Origin: Arsenicibacter sp965247375
Lineage (GTDB): Bacteria; Bacteroidota; Bacteroidia; Cytophagales; Spirosomataceae
Reading direction: 5' to 3'
DNA: 64,000 bases
Assembly: GCA_965247375.1 (NCBI GenBank)
Contig: CBDFHU010000032.1
Coordinates: 1-64,000, forward strand
Shown: piece after piece, positions 8,271-18,011 of the stretch
How positions within the stretch are numbered: the first letter of the stretch is position 1
Layout: each line of letters starts with the position of its first letter
Translations under genes and position numbers: made by a program
The notes under the pieces: generated by a model
Databases searched by the model: none
What the model saw: only the letters and a program-made list of their open reading frames with translations
What the model was told of the DNA's origin: nothing

Positions 8271-9320
8271 TTACGCGGCCATTCTGGGATTAGCCTGGCC
8301 GATTGCATGCTGTTTCGGGCCCTTTTCGGGATATCCCAGTATCGGCAGGATGACCGACTGTAGCCGCTCCCGTACGAAGTTTTCCTGTAAATAAGCCGGA
8401 AGCTTGCTGATCAGCAACTGGTATGCCTCCAGCCCGAGCGCTTTAGCAACGTAAATTTCGTGAACCGCATTAATGTGCGAAACGATGTTTACCAGACTCT
8501 GATGAAACAGCCGCACATCAATCGAAGAATCCACGAAGCGTTCGATCTCGCGGTTATTCGAGGAAATCCGTAACCGGCTGAGCATGTCAAAATAGGTTGT
8601 ATAACCAATCTGGCGGGCCAGCACCTTGTATTGCTCTACCCCGAATTTCTGGAGTATTTCGCCGGTACGTCCGCTCCGGAACGCTGTTTTCGGATTATTC
8701 TGGATAATGGTCCGCAGTGCCTTTACACGCTGGTCACGGGTTGTTTTCAGAAATTGGGCAACTTCAGCCTGAGCCTGATTGGCACGCGATGGCAGAGCCA
8801 GCTCCGGCTTGTATTTCGCCATCGGCAGCCGCTGAATGCGGTAGTTATTATATGGCCCCAGCGCATAATAGCCAACCGAAGCCGGATAGAAGCCACGTAC
8901 CACACTGCTGCCGATCCGCTTCCGGATCAGCTCTTCATTGCTGACGTTAATACCCTGAACCGTTAAGAACGCCCGCGCACTGAACAGGACACTATAATAG
9001 GCCTGTGGAAAGGTCCAGTGCAATGAGCTTTGTAAATATTGCTCATCATTAACGACAGGAGTAATACGCAAGGCATATTCAGCACTCCAACTGTTGAGCA
9101 GGAGTTTTTCGAGCGACTTGCGCTGTTCATCCGAAACGGCTGACGTGAACTCCTGAAAAACAGGGAATTTCATCAGTTCAAAAAGGTCGTTCTGATGCTG
9201 GATATGGTAATCCATGGCAAAAAAATGGTTCAGAAACACCTGTGCCGGTATGCTCTTCCGCCAGTTTTCGTCCATCATCTGACCATCGGCCAGAGGCACT
9301 TGATTGTTTACTGTGTTCAT
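8271..9320 (-). CDS. Hypothetical protein, 349 residues
   Basis: I do not recognise the family. The protein has no signal peptide or membrane segment and is probably cytoplasmic and mostly helical. A central stretch (about residues 100-150: HWTFPQAYYSVLFSARAFLT, then EELIRKRIGS) resembles the helix pattern of HEPN-type proteins, where a Y-x-x-x-F helix is common, but the key RxxxxH motif of HEPN RNases is not evident. It stands alone, divergent from the OmpA-like gene, with its own terminator. A near-match to a -7 box (TAAATTTA) lies about 25 bases upstream. Confidence 0.7.
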   Translation of the reverse strand: MNTVNNQVPLADGQMMDENWRKSIPAQVFLNHFFAMDYHIQHQNDLFELMKFPVFQEFTSAVSDEQRKSLEKLLLNSWSAEYALRITPVVNDEQYLQSSLHWTFPQAYYSVLFSARAFLTVQGINVSNEELIRKRIGSSVVRGFYPASVGYYALGPYNNYRIQRLPMAKYKPELALPSRANQAQAEVAQFLKTTRDQRVKALRTIIQNNPKTAFRSGRTGEILQKFGVEQYKVLARQIGYTTYFDMLSRLRISSNNREIERFVDSSIDVRLFHQSLVNIVSHINAVHEIYVAKALGLEAYQLLISKLPAYLQENFVRERLQSVILPILGYPEKGPKQHAIGQANPRMAA

Positions 9321-9565
9321 CGCCGGAATGTTGTTGTTTACCTATAAATTTAACAAAAAAACGCCGGATTCTGTTCAGTTTAAGGAGATAAATATTGATA
9401 TATAAATATCTGATTTTCAGTGATTTATAGTTGAAAATTAATAGTTGCGGATTACCGTGGAATTACCGCTGACAGAACGCCGTTCTGCGGGTAGCTTCTA
9501 AGGCCGGAGAGTAGTATACCGGCTCAATAAAGACCGTAATATGAGAGCCGGATACCTAAACGATT

Positions 9566-9573
9566 TATCTTTG
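9566..9573 (+). promoter_or_regulatory. Candidate -7 box for the OmpA-like gene
   Basis: TATCTTTG matches TAnnTTTG, 25 bases before the ATG at 9598. There is no good TTG about 20 bases upstream, so support is partial. Apart from this, 9321-9597 holds nothing I can name. Confidence 0.35.
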
Positions 9574-9597
9574 ACGGACGGATAATCTATAGGTGCT

Positions 9598-10308
9598 ATG
9601 TACACGGTACACGGGTGGCAAAGGAAATGGAAGACAGCATGGCTTTGTCTGTATATGCTGTGGTGGGGGCAGGTATCGGCTCAGACCGGGCAACCCTCAA
9701 TGGCCTCTGTTGAGGGATTTGTGGTGGACCGGCAAACAGGCCAGCCAATTGCCTTTGCGAACCTGTCTGTTCAGGATGAACAGGGCCAGACCGTTGCCCG
9801 TCAGCAGACAGCTGCCAACGGTGCTTTCCGGATGAGGCTCAATCCGCAGCAACGCTATATGGTTGAGGTACATGCAGAGGGCTATCAAAGCGCGCAGGAC
9901 GTGATTGACTTCACCGTTCCCTACGTCCGGCAGGTAACCGGAAAGCGGTTCCGGCTCTCACCAGCGACCGGAGGGATAATACAAGCTTCCGGCTCTCAGA
10001 CTTTTTCTGTTTATTTTCAGGCCCGTAGTGCGATATTGTCCCCGGTGGCGCTTCAGTTGCTGCAACCCCTGCTTAAACGCCTGACGGCTTCCAATGAACG
10101 TCTGGTGCTCACCGGTTTTACCGACGGCAAGGGTAACGTAAACCTGAATGAGTTACTGGCCGGTGATCGTGCCGCAGCTGTAAAAACCTTTTTCCTCCAA
10201 AATGGCATTCGCAGTGAGCGGATTACCATTCGTAATGCCAACCCTGAGCAAATGGAGCCAAACGTACCCTTAGCGCAAAAACGGCGTGTAGACATTCGAA
10301 TTGAGTAA
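9598..10308 (+). CDS. OmpA family protein with N-terminal carboxypeptidase-regulatory-like domain
   Basis: A 236-residue exported protein. The signal peptide ends near VSAQ (about residue 29). A beta-sandwich carboxypeptidase-regulatory-like domain follows (about 38-115: GFVVDRQTGQPIAFANLSV). An OmpA/MotB-type peptidoglycan-binding domain comes last (about 130-236: FQARSAILSP, GFTDGKGNVNLNELLAGDRA, QKRRVDIRIE). Such proteins tether the outer membrane to peptidoglycan. It is monocistronic between a divergent unknown gene and a convergent exporter gene. Confidence 0.85.
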   Translation: MYTVHGWQRKWKTAWLCLYMLWWGQVSAQTGQPSMASVEGFVVDRQTGQPIAFANLSVQDEQGQTVARQQTAANGAFRMRLNPQQRYMVEVHAEGYQSAQDVIDFTVPYVRQVTGKRFRLSPATGGIIQASGSQTFSVYFQARSAILSPVALQLLQPLLKRLTASNERLVLTGFTDGKGNVNLNELLAGDRAAAVKTFFLQNGIRSERITIRNANPEQMEPNVPLAQKRRVDIRIE

Positions 10309-10323
10309 CAGCTCCAACACCTT

Positions 10324-11187
10324 TTATTTTTTTGCTGATCGCCCTAGCCATAACCCGCCGATAACCAGCGCGGTTCCGGCAACGGTATACGCCGTAATGG
10401 GCTCATGGAGCAGTACGGAGGAATAAACGAAACCGAAAATCGGGCAGAGGAAAAGCCACAGCGAAGCCTGTACGGCATCCTGCCGGACGAGGTAAAACCA
10501 GAGCTGTAGCGCTGCTACCGACACCGGCAGAATAAGCCACAGCACCGAAAACCAGAACGTCGTATTGAAATGACTCTGGCCGGAATCAGCGGTCAGCAGG
10601 GTAACGGGCAGGAGCAAAATGCCGCCGATAAATACCTGCCAGCCGTTGATTACGACATTGGGGAGCCGCCAGTCAAAGCGGGCATAGTATACCGTTGCCA
10701 GAGACACCGATACCATTGCAAAAAGCAGAATCAGCAAGCCCTGTACGGTTGCATAGGCTTTTTCGAGTAACGGGTAGGTGGCCACTGCTACCCCCAGAAG
10801 CCCGAGTACCAGACCACCGCCTTCGTTGAGTTTCAGGGGACGGCGCAGCCAGATGGCCGACATCACCGAGATAAACAGCGGATTGGTAGCCGTTGAGAGG
10901 CTACCAATCCCTGCCGATACCTGCTGGAGGGCCAGTACGTAAGCACCGAGATAGATCGTGGTATTCAGTAAAGCAAAGATGGTCAGACGTTGCCATTCGG
11001 TTTTGGTCGGCCAGGCGTGTTCATACCGTTTGATGCCATACGCAAAGAGCAGCATACCGCCTCCGGCTATGAAAAACCGCACATTGGCTAAAATAAACGG
11101 GTGTGCCACCTTAACCCCGAATTTTGTCGCGGCCGATGCCGATGCCCATAGTGCGGCAAAGAGCAGACCGGGAACGAGTTGTCTCAT
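10324..11187 (-). CDS. EamA/DMT family transporter
   Basis: An integral membrane protein of 287 residues with about ten hydrophobic helices arranged as two EamA repeats (LLFAALWASASAATKFGV at the start of the first; LPVSVAALQLWFYLVRQDA and SVLLHEPITAYTVAGTALVI in the second). Family members export amino acids, metabolites or drugs; the substrate cannot be read from sequence. The gene starts 3 bases after the nadE stop on the same strand, so the two are almost certainly translated from one transcript. Confidence 0.85.
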   Translation of the reverse strand: MRQLVPGLLFAALWASASAATKFGVKVAHPFILANVRFFIAGGGMLLFAYGIKRYEHAWPTKTEWQRLTIFALLNTTIYLGAYVLALQQVSAGIGSLSTATNPLFISVMSAIWLRRPLKLNEGGGLVLGLLGVAVATYPLLEKAYATVQGLLILLFAMVSVSLATVYYARFDWRLPNVVINGWQVFIGGILLLPVTLLTADSGQSHFNTTFWFSVLWLILPVSVAALQLWFYLVRQDAVQASLWLFLCPIFGFVYSSVLLHEPITAYTVAGTALVIGGLWLGRSAKK

Positions 11188-11190
11188 GGG

Positions 11191-13251
11191 TTAAAAACCA
11201 ATTTTACCCTTGCGTCCTTTGCCGCTTTCACCCGCTGCCCACTCCTTCATCTGCGCGATTTCCTTGTCAAAACCGCCCGACAGAATCGGGAAACGGCACC
11301 ACATCCGTGGGTCCAGATTATGGTCGTCGAGGTGGAAGGAGGGGGCATAACGCTCCCGTTTCCATTGATTGCGGCTCCAGAGCCGGAAGAAACGCTCCAC
11401 CCAAAACAGCAGCCGGTCGCGCGTATAGACCCCATCGAAATGTACTTCCATCAGTTTCAGGACATCAACCGGAGGCTGCTTATCGCGGATCGCAGCGTTC
11501 TCAATCTGGTTGAGGACATCATACGGCATCAGGTCGTCTTCGTCGGTCTGCTTTTTGTCAAGCGGCCGGAGCTCGGCCGTTGGCTGGAGATTGTTCACAC
11601 GGTGCAGACCGGCCAGCCGGATGGCGGTTTCGGTCGACGGGGTGCTGGCAATATTCAGGCCAGTTGTTTCGAGCCAGCGCAGCCACCCCCGCAGAAAATG
11701 CTTGTCGATGCCGGTAATCGGGCTGATGCTGCCCGCCGTGTCACCATCCATGGTGGCGTAGCCGACAGCGGCTTCCGACCGGTTCGAGGTCGACAGTAAC
11801 AGTGCGTTCTGTAGGTTGGCCAGCATCCAGACACCCGGCGCACGTACCCGTGCCTGAATATTCTGCAAGGCCAGATCGTCGGTGTCCCAGCTCAGCTTCC
11901 GGCCCAGCTGTTCTTCGATTAATCCGCGGTAGGTTTCGACCAGCCCGTTGATGTTAATATTGTAGAACGTCGCGCCGATGCTCTCCGCAAGCTCTTTGGC
12001 CGACAGATAGGTGTCATCCGACGAGTTTTCGGTGCCCTGGTAAATAACTGTCAGTAGTTTACCGACCAGTTCTTCGGCCGTCCGGCAATCCTGAATGGCT
12101 TTAATGTAGCTCAGTTTACGTTTGATCCCGTCAAGGCCAATATTTTCGATGGCCATCCGGACCATCAGAAACACGGTTGCCGCAATGGCCGATGAGTCAG
12201 CGCCCCCGCTCAGGGATAGTACGTAACCGTGTGAGCGGCTTTTGCGCAGGTAATCGAACAGTCCCAGCGCTACAGCACGGGCAAATTCTTCTTCTTTGAT
12301 GTAGCCGCCGCGTTCCCACGATTCGAGCTCAGCCCGTTGCAGCACCGGCTTAACTTCGGGAAACGTAAACAACGACTGGACCTTAAGGTTCGGGTAGGCC
12401 ATCGCCATATTGACCCGGTTCTGGGTCTGGCTCAGCCGCGTATTGTCGACATCAATAACCGCCGTAACAATATGGTGATCCTCATAGCTGAGGCGCGGGC
12501 TCGATACCAGCAGCTCGCCGTTGGAGGCAATCATCGCATCGCCGTCGTAAATCGCCCGGCCGGATTCGTTGCCCAGCATGTTGGTGTAGACGTAGCTGAC
12601 ACCGAACGACCGCGAGGCATCAATCACAAACCGCTCGCGGACGACCGATTTATCAAAGCCGAAATGGCTGGCCGACGGGTTCATGATGATGTCAATACCC
12701 CGTTCATACAGCGCCCGTCCCGGACGGCTCGCAATCCAGGCATCTTCGCAGATTTCAAAGCCGATCCGGACGCCTGACAGGTCAAAAACGAGGTCGCCGA
12801 TGGGATACGACATCTCGCTGTGGCCGGGAGCGGCCAGCCGGATTTCGTCACGGAAGCCTAACGTCCAGGGCTGAAACCAGCGGGTTTCGTAATGGATGCC
12901 GTTATTAGCCAGATTCTGCTTACAGGCAAAACCCAGAATCTGTTTGTTGGCCACCAGACAAACCACATCGTAGGTCCGGTTGTTATAGCGTAAGGGAAGG
13001 CCCAGCGCAACGGCCAGGTCATGCGTATGTTCCGCAATTTCGAACAGCGAAGCAACCGACTGGTCAATGGTATTCTGCGCAAAAAAAGCATCTTCGCAGC
13101 CGTAACCGCAGATGCTGAGCTCAGGCAGGCACAGAATACTAACCTCTTGTTGACGGGCCGTTTCGATGGCCGCAATGATATTTTTCTGGTTATGTTCCCA
13201 CGCCAGCGGAGTCTGATTCAGTACGCCGGCTGCAACTTTTATCAATTTCAT
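11191..13251 (-). CDS. nadE: Glutamine-dependent NAD+ synthetase NadE
   Basis: Converts nicotinate adenine dinucleotide to NAD+ using glutamine. It has 686 residues. The N-terminal nitrilase-like glutaminase has the triad Glu44 (LPELSICGYGCED), Lys111 (CKQNLANNG) and Cys168 (GFEICEDAW). The C-terminal synthetase has the ATP-pyrophosphatase loop SGGADSS (about 348-354). The ATG at 13251 is chosen; an upstream TTG adds only four residues. It forms an operon with the EamA gene. A hairpin with a T-run lies 57-85 bases upstream in its leader (see 13308-13336). Confidence 0.95.
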   Translation of the reverse strand: MKLIKVAAGVLNQTPLAWEHNQKNIIAAIETARQQEVSILCLPELSICGYGCEDAFFAQNTIDQSVASLFEIAEHTHDLAVALGLPLRYNNRTYDVVCLVANKQILGFACKQNLANNGIHYETRWFQPWTLGFRDEIRLAAPGHSEMSYPIGDLVFDLSGVRIGFEICEDAWIASRPGRALYERGIDIIMNPSASHFGFDKSVVRERFVIDASRSFGVSYVYTNMLGNESGRAIYDGDAMIASNGELLVSSPRLSYEDHHIVTAVIDVDNTRLSQTQNRVNMAMAYPNLKVQSLFTFPEVKPVLQRAELESWERGGYIKEEEFARAVALGLFDYLRKSRSHGYVLSLSGGADSSAIAATVFLMVRMAIENIGLDGIKRKLSYIKAIQDCRTAEELVGKLLTVIYQGTENSSDDTYLSAKELAESIGATFYNININGLVETYRGLIEEQLGRKLSWDTDDLALQNIQARVRAPGVWMLANLQNALLLSTSNRSEAAVGYATMDGDTAGSISPITGIDKHFLRGWLRWLETTGLNIASTPSTETAIRLAGLHRVNNLQPTAELRPLDKKQTDEDDLMPYDVLNQIENAAIRDKQPPVDVLKLMEVHFDGVYTRDRLLFWVERFFRLWSRNQWKRERYAPSFHLDDHNLDPRMWCRFPILSGGFDKEIAQMKEWAAGESGKGRKGKIGF

Positions 13252-13307
13252 ACGTAACCTCAACGGGTGTTTGGCAGTTAATACAGCGTTATAACAAGCC
13301 TGTCTGC

Positions 13308-13336
13308 AAAAAAAGCACAGAATTTAATCCTGTGCT
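13308..13336 (-). terminator. Terminator-like hairpin in the nadE leader, minus strand
   Basis: On the minus strand, AGCACAG and CTGTGCT arms (13330-13336 and 13314-13320) enclose a 9-base loop and run directly into seven T residues (13308-13314). No gene is annotated upstream on this strand, since rpoN is divergent. It is therefore either a leader attenuator of nadE or the end of a small RNA. Confidence 0.6.
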
Positions 13337-13380
13337 AACGAATCAGTGATTCCCGATAAAACTATCCACACAAGAATAAC

Positions 13381-13388
13381 CAAAAGTA
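13381..13388 (-). promoter_or_regulatory. Candidate -7 box upstream of the nadE leader
   Basis: Read on the minus strand this is TACTTTTG, a match to TAnnTTTG. Transcription from here would run about 40 bases to the hairpin at 13308-13336 and about 125 bases to the nadE start. No clear -33 TTG is seen. Confidence 0.3.
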
Positions 13389-13693
13389 CCGGGGTGACCT
13401 GTTACTATTCCCGTTTGAGTTGTATTAAACAACCGGTCTATAGGTATACTTATTTTTGAGTACCATTAGATCAGAAAGTAAAACGATAAAAGAAGAGGTA
13501 ATGTGACTTAAATCAGGGAGTTGAGGTCTATTATAAGCTACCGTGTCAGGTATACACAAAAAGATAATTAGAGATATTTTTCCGCAGCAACCAAAAAAAA
13601 CGTAAAATTGGTCTAATAATTGTGGATGGGCGTAAATGCAGCCCGCTTCATACGACTCAACGTTCGATAAGACCTTAATCCCGTTTATGTACT

Positions 13694-15145
13694 ATGCAGA
13701 AATTGAGCCTAAACCAGTCGTTGCAACAGAAGCTGTCCCCCCAGCAGATACAGTTTATCAAACTGTTGCAAATACCGACGGCCGAGCTGGATGCGCGAAT
13801 TGAGGAGGAATTAGAGATTAATCCAGCCCTGGAGGAAGGCGCAGAAGATTACGACGACAATAGTCAGTCAGACGATCCGTTTGCAGATGATTATGATGAT
13901 GATTACAAAGACCGGTCCGACGATTTAGACATTGACAACTACCTGCATAACGAAGATTATACAGGCTATAAAATGCAGGGTGATGCGTACGGGGACGAAG
14001 ACCGTGAGATGCCTATTGCCATGCGGTCAACGCTGTCGGATTCACTGATTCAGCAGTTCGGTTATCTGGGTCTGGATCCTGAACAACATGCGATCGGATT
14101 GCAGCTGATCGGCAGTATTGAGAGCGACGGTTATATCCGGCGGTCGTTGCAGGCAATTGCCAATGACCTGGCGTTTGCACAGGGTATTTATACTGATGTT
14201 GAAGAGCTGGAACTGGTGTTACGAAAGGTGCAGACCTTTGACCCGCCCGGCATTGGTGCGCGTACCTTGCAGGAGTGCCTGTTGCTGCAGCTGGACCGCA
14301 AAGACCAGACCGACGAATGTGTACGGCTGGCGAGTAAAATCATTCATGAGAGCTTTGATGAGTTTTCGAAAAAACACTTCGATAAAATTCAGAAGCGGCT
14401 TAATATCAGCGATGAGACGCTGAAAAAAGTTATTGCCATCATCACCAAACTGAATCCCAAGCTGGGGTCGGTAGAAGGTGAAGACGGAACGGCCCAATAC
14501 CTGATTCCGGACTTTATCCTGACCAATAGTGGTGGTAAACTCGAACTGACGCTAAACTCCAAAAACGCGCCGGAGCTGAAAATCAGCCGCTCGTTTGCGG
14601 ATATGCTCGATACGTATGACAAGAGCACAAAGAATAACAAGAATCTGCGTGAAACGGTAACGTTCGTTAAACAGCGCCTGGATGCGGCCAAGTGGTTTAT
14701 CGACGCCATCAAGCAGCGTCAGCAAACGTTGCTGAAGACCATGAACGCCATCGTAAAGTTTCAATATGATTTCTTCCTGACCGGCGATGAATCGAAACTG
14801 CGGCCAATGATTCTGAAAGACATCGCAACGCTGATCGACATGGACGTCTCGACGGTTTCGCGGGTGGCAAACAGCAAATCGGTGCAGACTGAATTTGGCA
14901 TCTATCCGCTGAAATACTTCTTCTCGGAGGGGATTTCAACTGATTCCGGAGAGGACGTCAGTAGCCGGGAAGTGAAAAATATTCTGAAGGAACTGATTGA
15001 TAATGAGCCTAAAATAAATCCGCTGTCAGACGATAAGCTGGAGAAAATGCTGAACGACCGGGGCTATAACATTGCCCGCCGGACCGTGGCCAAATACCGC
15101 GAACAACTGAACATTCCGGTAGCCCGCCTGCGCAAACAACTCTAA
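13694..15145 (+). CDS. rpoN: RNA polymerase sigma-54 factor RpoN
   Basis: Alternative sigma factor for enhancer-dependent promoters. It has 483 residues. The N-terminal glutamine-rich activator-interacting region (LNQSLQQKLSPQQIQFIKLL) is followed by a very acidic linker (about residues 45-105), the core-binding domain, and the C-terminal DNA-binding region with the RpoN box ARRTVAKYRE (461-470). No AAA+ enhancer-binding activator or PTS-type gene is nearby. The 430 bases upstream (13264-13693) contain only the nadE leader features and no coding sequence I can support. The stop overlaps that of the converging small gene by 4 bases. Confidence 0.96.
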   Translation: MQKLSLNQSLQQKLSPQQIQFIKLLQIPTAELDARIEEELEINPALEEGAEDYDDNSQSDDPFADDYDDDYKDRSDDLDIDNYLHNEDYTGYKMQGDAYGDEDREMPIAMRSTLSDSLIQQFGYLGLDPEQHAIGLQLIGSIESDGYIRRSLQAIANDLAFAQGIYTDVEELELVLRKVQTFDPPGIGARTLQECLLLQLDRKDQTDECVRLASKIIHESFDEFSKKHFDKIQKRLNISDETLKKVIAIITKLNPKLGSVEGEDGTAQYLIPDFILTNSGGKLELTLNSKNAPELKISRSFADMLDTYDKSTKNNKNLRETVTFVKQRLDAAKWFIDAIKQRQQTLLKTMNAIVKFQYDFFLTGDESKLRPMILKDIATLIDMDVSTVSRVANSKSVQTEFGIYPLKYFFSEGISTDSGEDVSSREVKNILKELIDNEPKINPLSDDKLEKMLNDRGYNIARRTVAKYREQLNIPVARLRKQL

Positions 15146-15531
15146 GACGACGAATCATTTTGCTGATACCAATGGCGAATCACTACTTTTTGTAATTCAC
15201 GTTTGATAATCAATTCCGCGATCACTGGTAAGGTATCGCCCTGATGGTTATGCAGGGCCTTCCTTACCAGTTTTTCTGTTAGATCAACCCGGTAAAAAAC
15301 GTTCTGGAGCTGAGCGGAGTGCGGTGCCTGATCGCGCAGGGTATCGGCAATGACCTGTTTCAGGCGCTCAAACGAATAGTTATCTTCACAAACAACCGGC
15401 AACTGCACCCTTGCCATCGAAAAATCTTTAATCAATTGCTTCAACAAAGCCTGTAACAGCGCAGGTGTGCGCAGATACGGCTGTAAGTCATTGCCGGAAA
15501 GAGGGGAGATATCGTCGGGTTCAGGGGGCAT
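15142..15531 (-). CDS. Hypothetical protein, 129 residues
   Basis: A small, probably cytoplasmic helical protein with no recognised family. It starts at the ATG 15531 and has charged helices (LLQALLKQLIKDFSMARVQL, ELIIKRELQKVVIRHWYQQ). It converges on rpoN with a 4-base overlap of stop codons, and its promoter region abuts that of the divergent acylase gene. Clean start, stop and neighbour fit support it as a real gene. Confidence 0.6.
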   Translation of the reverse strand: MPPEPDDISPLSGNDLQPYLRTPALLQALLKQLIKDFSMARVQLPVVCEDNYSFERLKQVIADTLRDQAPHSAQLQNVFYRVDLTEKLVRKALHNHQGDTLPVIAELIIKRELQKVVIRHWYQQNDSSS

Positions 15532-15650
15532 ATCGTCAAAATTAGCCGGCCAATATTAAAGCTTTCCGACTGATTCAACAAGCGCCGGTCAGGAAGGCTA
15601 GGTATTTGTCTGCTGAATTTTAACTTTACAACAGACAACTGCTTCATCTG

Positions 15651-18011
15651 ATGCTGAATCGCTACCTGCTTTCGTACGTACTCTGTTTTACGCTTCTATC
15701 AGGCGTTGCGCAAAAGCTTCCCGGCCTGCAAAAACCGGTTGAAATTATCCGTGATAAATGGGGGATCGCGCACATTTATGCCCAAAACGAGCATGATCTG
15801 TTTTTTGCGCAAGGGTATTCTGCTGCGCAGGACCGGCTGTTCCAGTTTGAACTCTGGCGGCGGCAGGCCACCGGAACGGTAGCCGAACTGCTGGGGCCGC
15901 AGGAGTTAAAGCGCGATATCGGAACACGTCTTTTTACATTCAGAACCAACGATCTCGATGCTGAACTACGGCATTACCATCCGCACGGGCCGTTGATTGC
16001 CCGGGCGTTTGTGGAGGGGATTAACGCCTATATCCGCGAAGTGCTGAAAACGCCGGAAAAGCTGCCGTTCGAGTTTAAAGTCCTGAACACAAAACCCGGC
16101 TACTGGACCCCCGAGGTGGTCATCAGCCGTCATCAGGGGCTCCTGAGCAACATCCGCGAAGAACTGAATTACGGGCGGCTGGTACATCTGCTGGGTGCCC
16201 GAAAGGTGAAAGAATTGCAATGGTTTCACCCCGTAACCAAAGACGGCGAACCGGACCTGACGCTGCATGTCGACGGTGAAGCCCTGTTTCAGCCGATTCT
16301 GGAGCTTTACGAAGCGTTCCGGCTGCCCCTGAAGTTTCAGAAAGAGCAAGGAAAGGTAGGGCTGTCGCAGCAGGAGGTACAGGAGTGGTTTGATACCGAA
16401 AAGCAATATGTGGGCTCCAATAACTGGGTCATCGACGGCAATCAGTCGGCAAGCGGGTATCCGATGCTGGCCAATGACCCGCACCGGACTCAGTCGACGC
16501 CCTCGCTCCGGTATTGGGTCCACCTTGATGCACCGGGCTGGCATGTAGTCGGTGGCGGAGAGCCTACGTTACCGGGTATCTCCATTGGCCACAATGACTA
16601 TGGTGCCTGGGGACTGACGATCTTTGATACCGATAACGAAGACCTCTACATCTACGATATCAATCCCCGGAACCCCGCGCAGTATCGTTACAAAGGCAAA
16701 TGGGAAACCATGCAGATACGGAAAGAAACCATCAGGGTAAAGGGGCAGCCCGATGTGACCGTAGCGCTGAAATACACCCGTCACGGGCCGGTTGTGTTTG
16801 AGGATAAAGGCCGTCACAAAGCGTATGCCGTACGGGCAGGGTGGCTGGAAAAAGGCTGCGCTCCGTATCTGGCGAGTCTGCGGATGAATCAGGCTAAATC
16901 GTGGACAGAATTCAGACAGGCGTGTTTGCAAAGCCGGATTCCGGGCGAAAACATGATTTGGGCCACGCGGCCTGCTGCCGGCCGGAAGCCTGAAATCGGC
17001 TGGCAGGCGGTCGGACTGGCACCGGTCCGGAAAAACTGGACAGGGCTGGTACCTGTTCCCGGCGACGGCCGGTACGAGTGGACCGGGTATCTGCCTGTCG
17101 CTCAACTACCGCACAAGGAGAATCCGGCCGGTGGAATCATTGTAACAGCTAATAATAACCTGACACCGGTCGATTACCCGCATCGGAATGCCGTTGGCTG
17201 GATCTGGTCGAGTCCGTCGCGGGCGCACCGGATTGAGGAAGTGCTCAAAAACGGTCAACGTAAAACCATGGCCGATTTTATGCAGCTTCAGGCGGATTAC
17301 CTCGCTTTACCGGCCCGGACGCTGGTTCCCTTTCTGGCCCTGCTGTCGTCGCCCGACGATAAGACCGAACGGGCCTTGGGCTATCTCCGCCGCTGGGATT
17401 TCCGGCTTGAGCCGAATTCGGTACCGGCGGCCATTTATGTGGCCTGGGAGGGGCAGCTGCGCCGGTTGCTCTACGAAGAAGCTGTACCCGAAAAAGCCAG
17501 GACTTATTTCACAAACCTGCCCACTAAACGAATGATTGATTGGGTGGTGGCTGCTCCTGTCGTCCGACGCGACAGCCTGCTGTTAACGAGCCTGACGCGT
17601 GCGACCGATGAACTGACCAAACGCCTTGGTGATGATATGGATGAGTGGCAGTATGGGCAGACCAAAAACAAACACATTACCCTGACGCATCCGCTGAGCG
17701 CACTGGTTGATGCTGACATGCAGAAAAAGATTAACCTGGGACCGGTCGCGCGGGGCGGGTATTCCGAAACGCCGAATGTGACAGGGCCGGCCTTGAACCA
17801 GACGCACGGGGCTTCCTTCCGGATTCTGGTGGATACGGAAGACTGGGACCGGACCATGGGTATTAACACCCCCGGGCAGTCCGGCGATCCTGACAGTCCG
17901 CATTACCGCGATTTGTTTGGCTTATGGGCCGAGAACGGGTATTTTCCGGTCTATTTCTCGCGGGAAAAGATTCAGTCGGTGGCCGAAAAAACAATCCGGC
18001 TGACCCCTTAA
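15651..18011 (+). CDS. Penicillin acylase family protein (Ntn hydrolase)
   Basis: A periplasmic amidohydrolase of 786 residues, made as a precursor. After a signal peptide (ending about SGVAQ), the alpha subunit region contains DKWGIAHIYAQNEHDLFFAQGY and QDRLFQFELWRR. Autocatalytic cleavage would occur before Ser256 in YVGSNNWVIDG, making that serine the N-terminal nucleophile of the beta subunit, which ends in the usual Asn-containing active-site segments. Family members cleave beta-lactam side chains or acyl-homoserine lactones; the natural substrate is unknown here. The 3' end overlaps the converging msrB by 4 bases. Confidence 0.92.
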   Translation: MLNRYLLSYVLCFTLLSGVAQKLPGLQKPVEIIRDKWGIAHIYAQNEHDLFFAQGYSAAQDRLFQFELWRRQATGTVAELLGPQELKRDIGTRLFTFRTNDLDAELRHYHPHGPLIARAFVEGINAYIREVLKTPEKLPFEFKVLNTKPGYWTPEVVISRHQGLLSNIREELNYGRLVHLLGARKVKELQWFHPVTKDGEPDLTLHVDGEALFQPILELYEAFRLPLKFQKEQGKVGLSQQEVQEWFDTEKQYVGSNNWVIDGNQSASGYPMLANDPHRTQSTPSLRYWVHLDAPGWHVVGGGEPTLPGISIGHNDYGAWGLTIFDTDNEDLYIYDINPRNPAQYRYKGKWETMQIRKETIRVKGQPDVTVALKYTRHGPVVFEDKGRHKAYAVRAGWLEKGCAPYLASLRMNQAKSWTEFRQACLQSRIPGENMIWATRPAAGRKPEIGWQAVGLAPVRKNWTGLVPVPGDGRYEWTGYLPVAQLPHKENPAGGIIVTANNNLTPVDYPHRNAVGWIWSSPSRAHRIEEVLKNGQRKTMADFMQLQADYLALPARTLVPFLALLSSPDDKTERALGYLRRWDFRLEPNSVPAAIYVAWEGQLRRLLYEEAVPEKARTYFTNLPTKRMIDWVVAAPVVRRDSLLLTSLTRATDELTKRLGDDMDEWQYGQTKNKHITLTHPLSALVDADMQKKINLGPVARGGYSETPNVTGPALNQTHGASFRILVDTEDWDRTMGINTPGQSGDPDSPHYRDLFGLWAENGYFPVYFSREKIQSVAEKTIRLTP

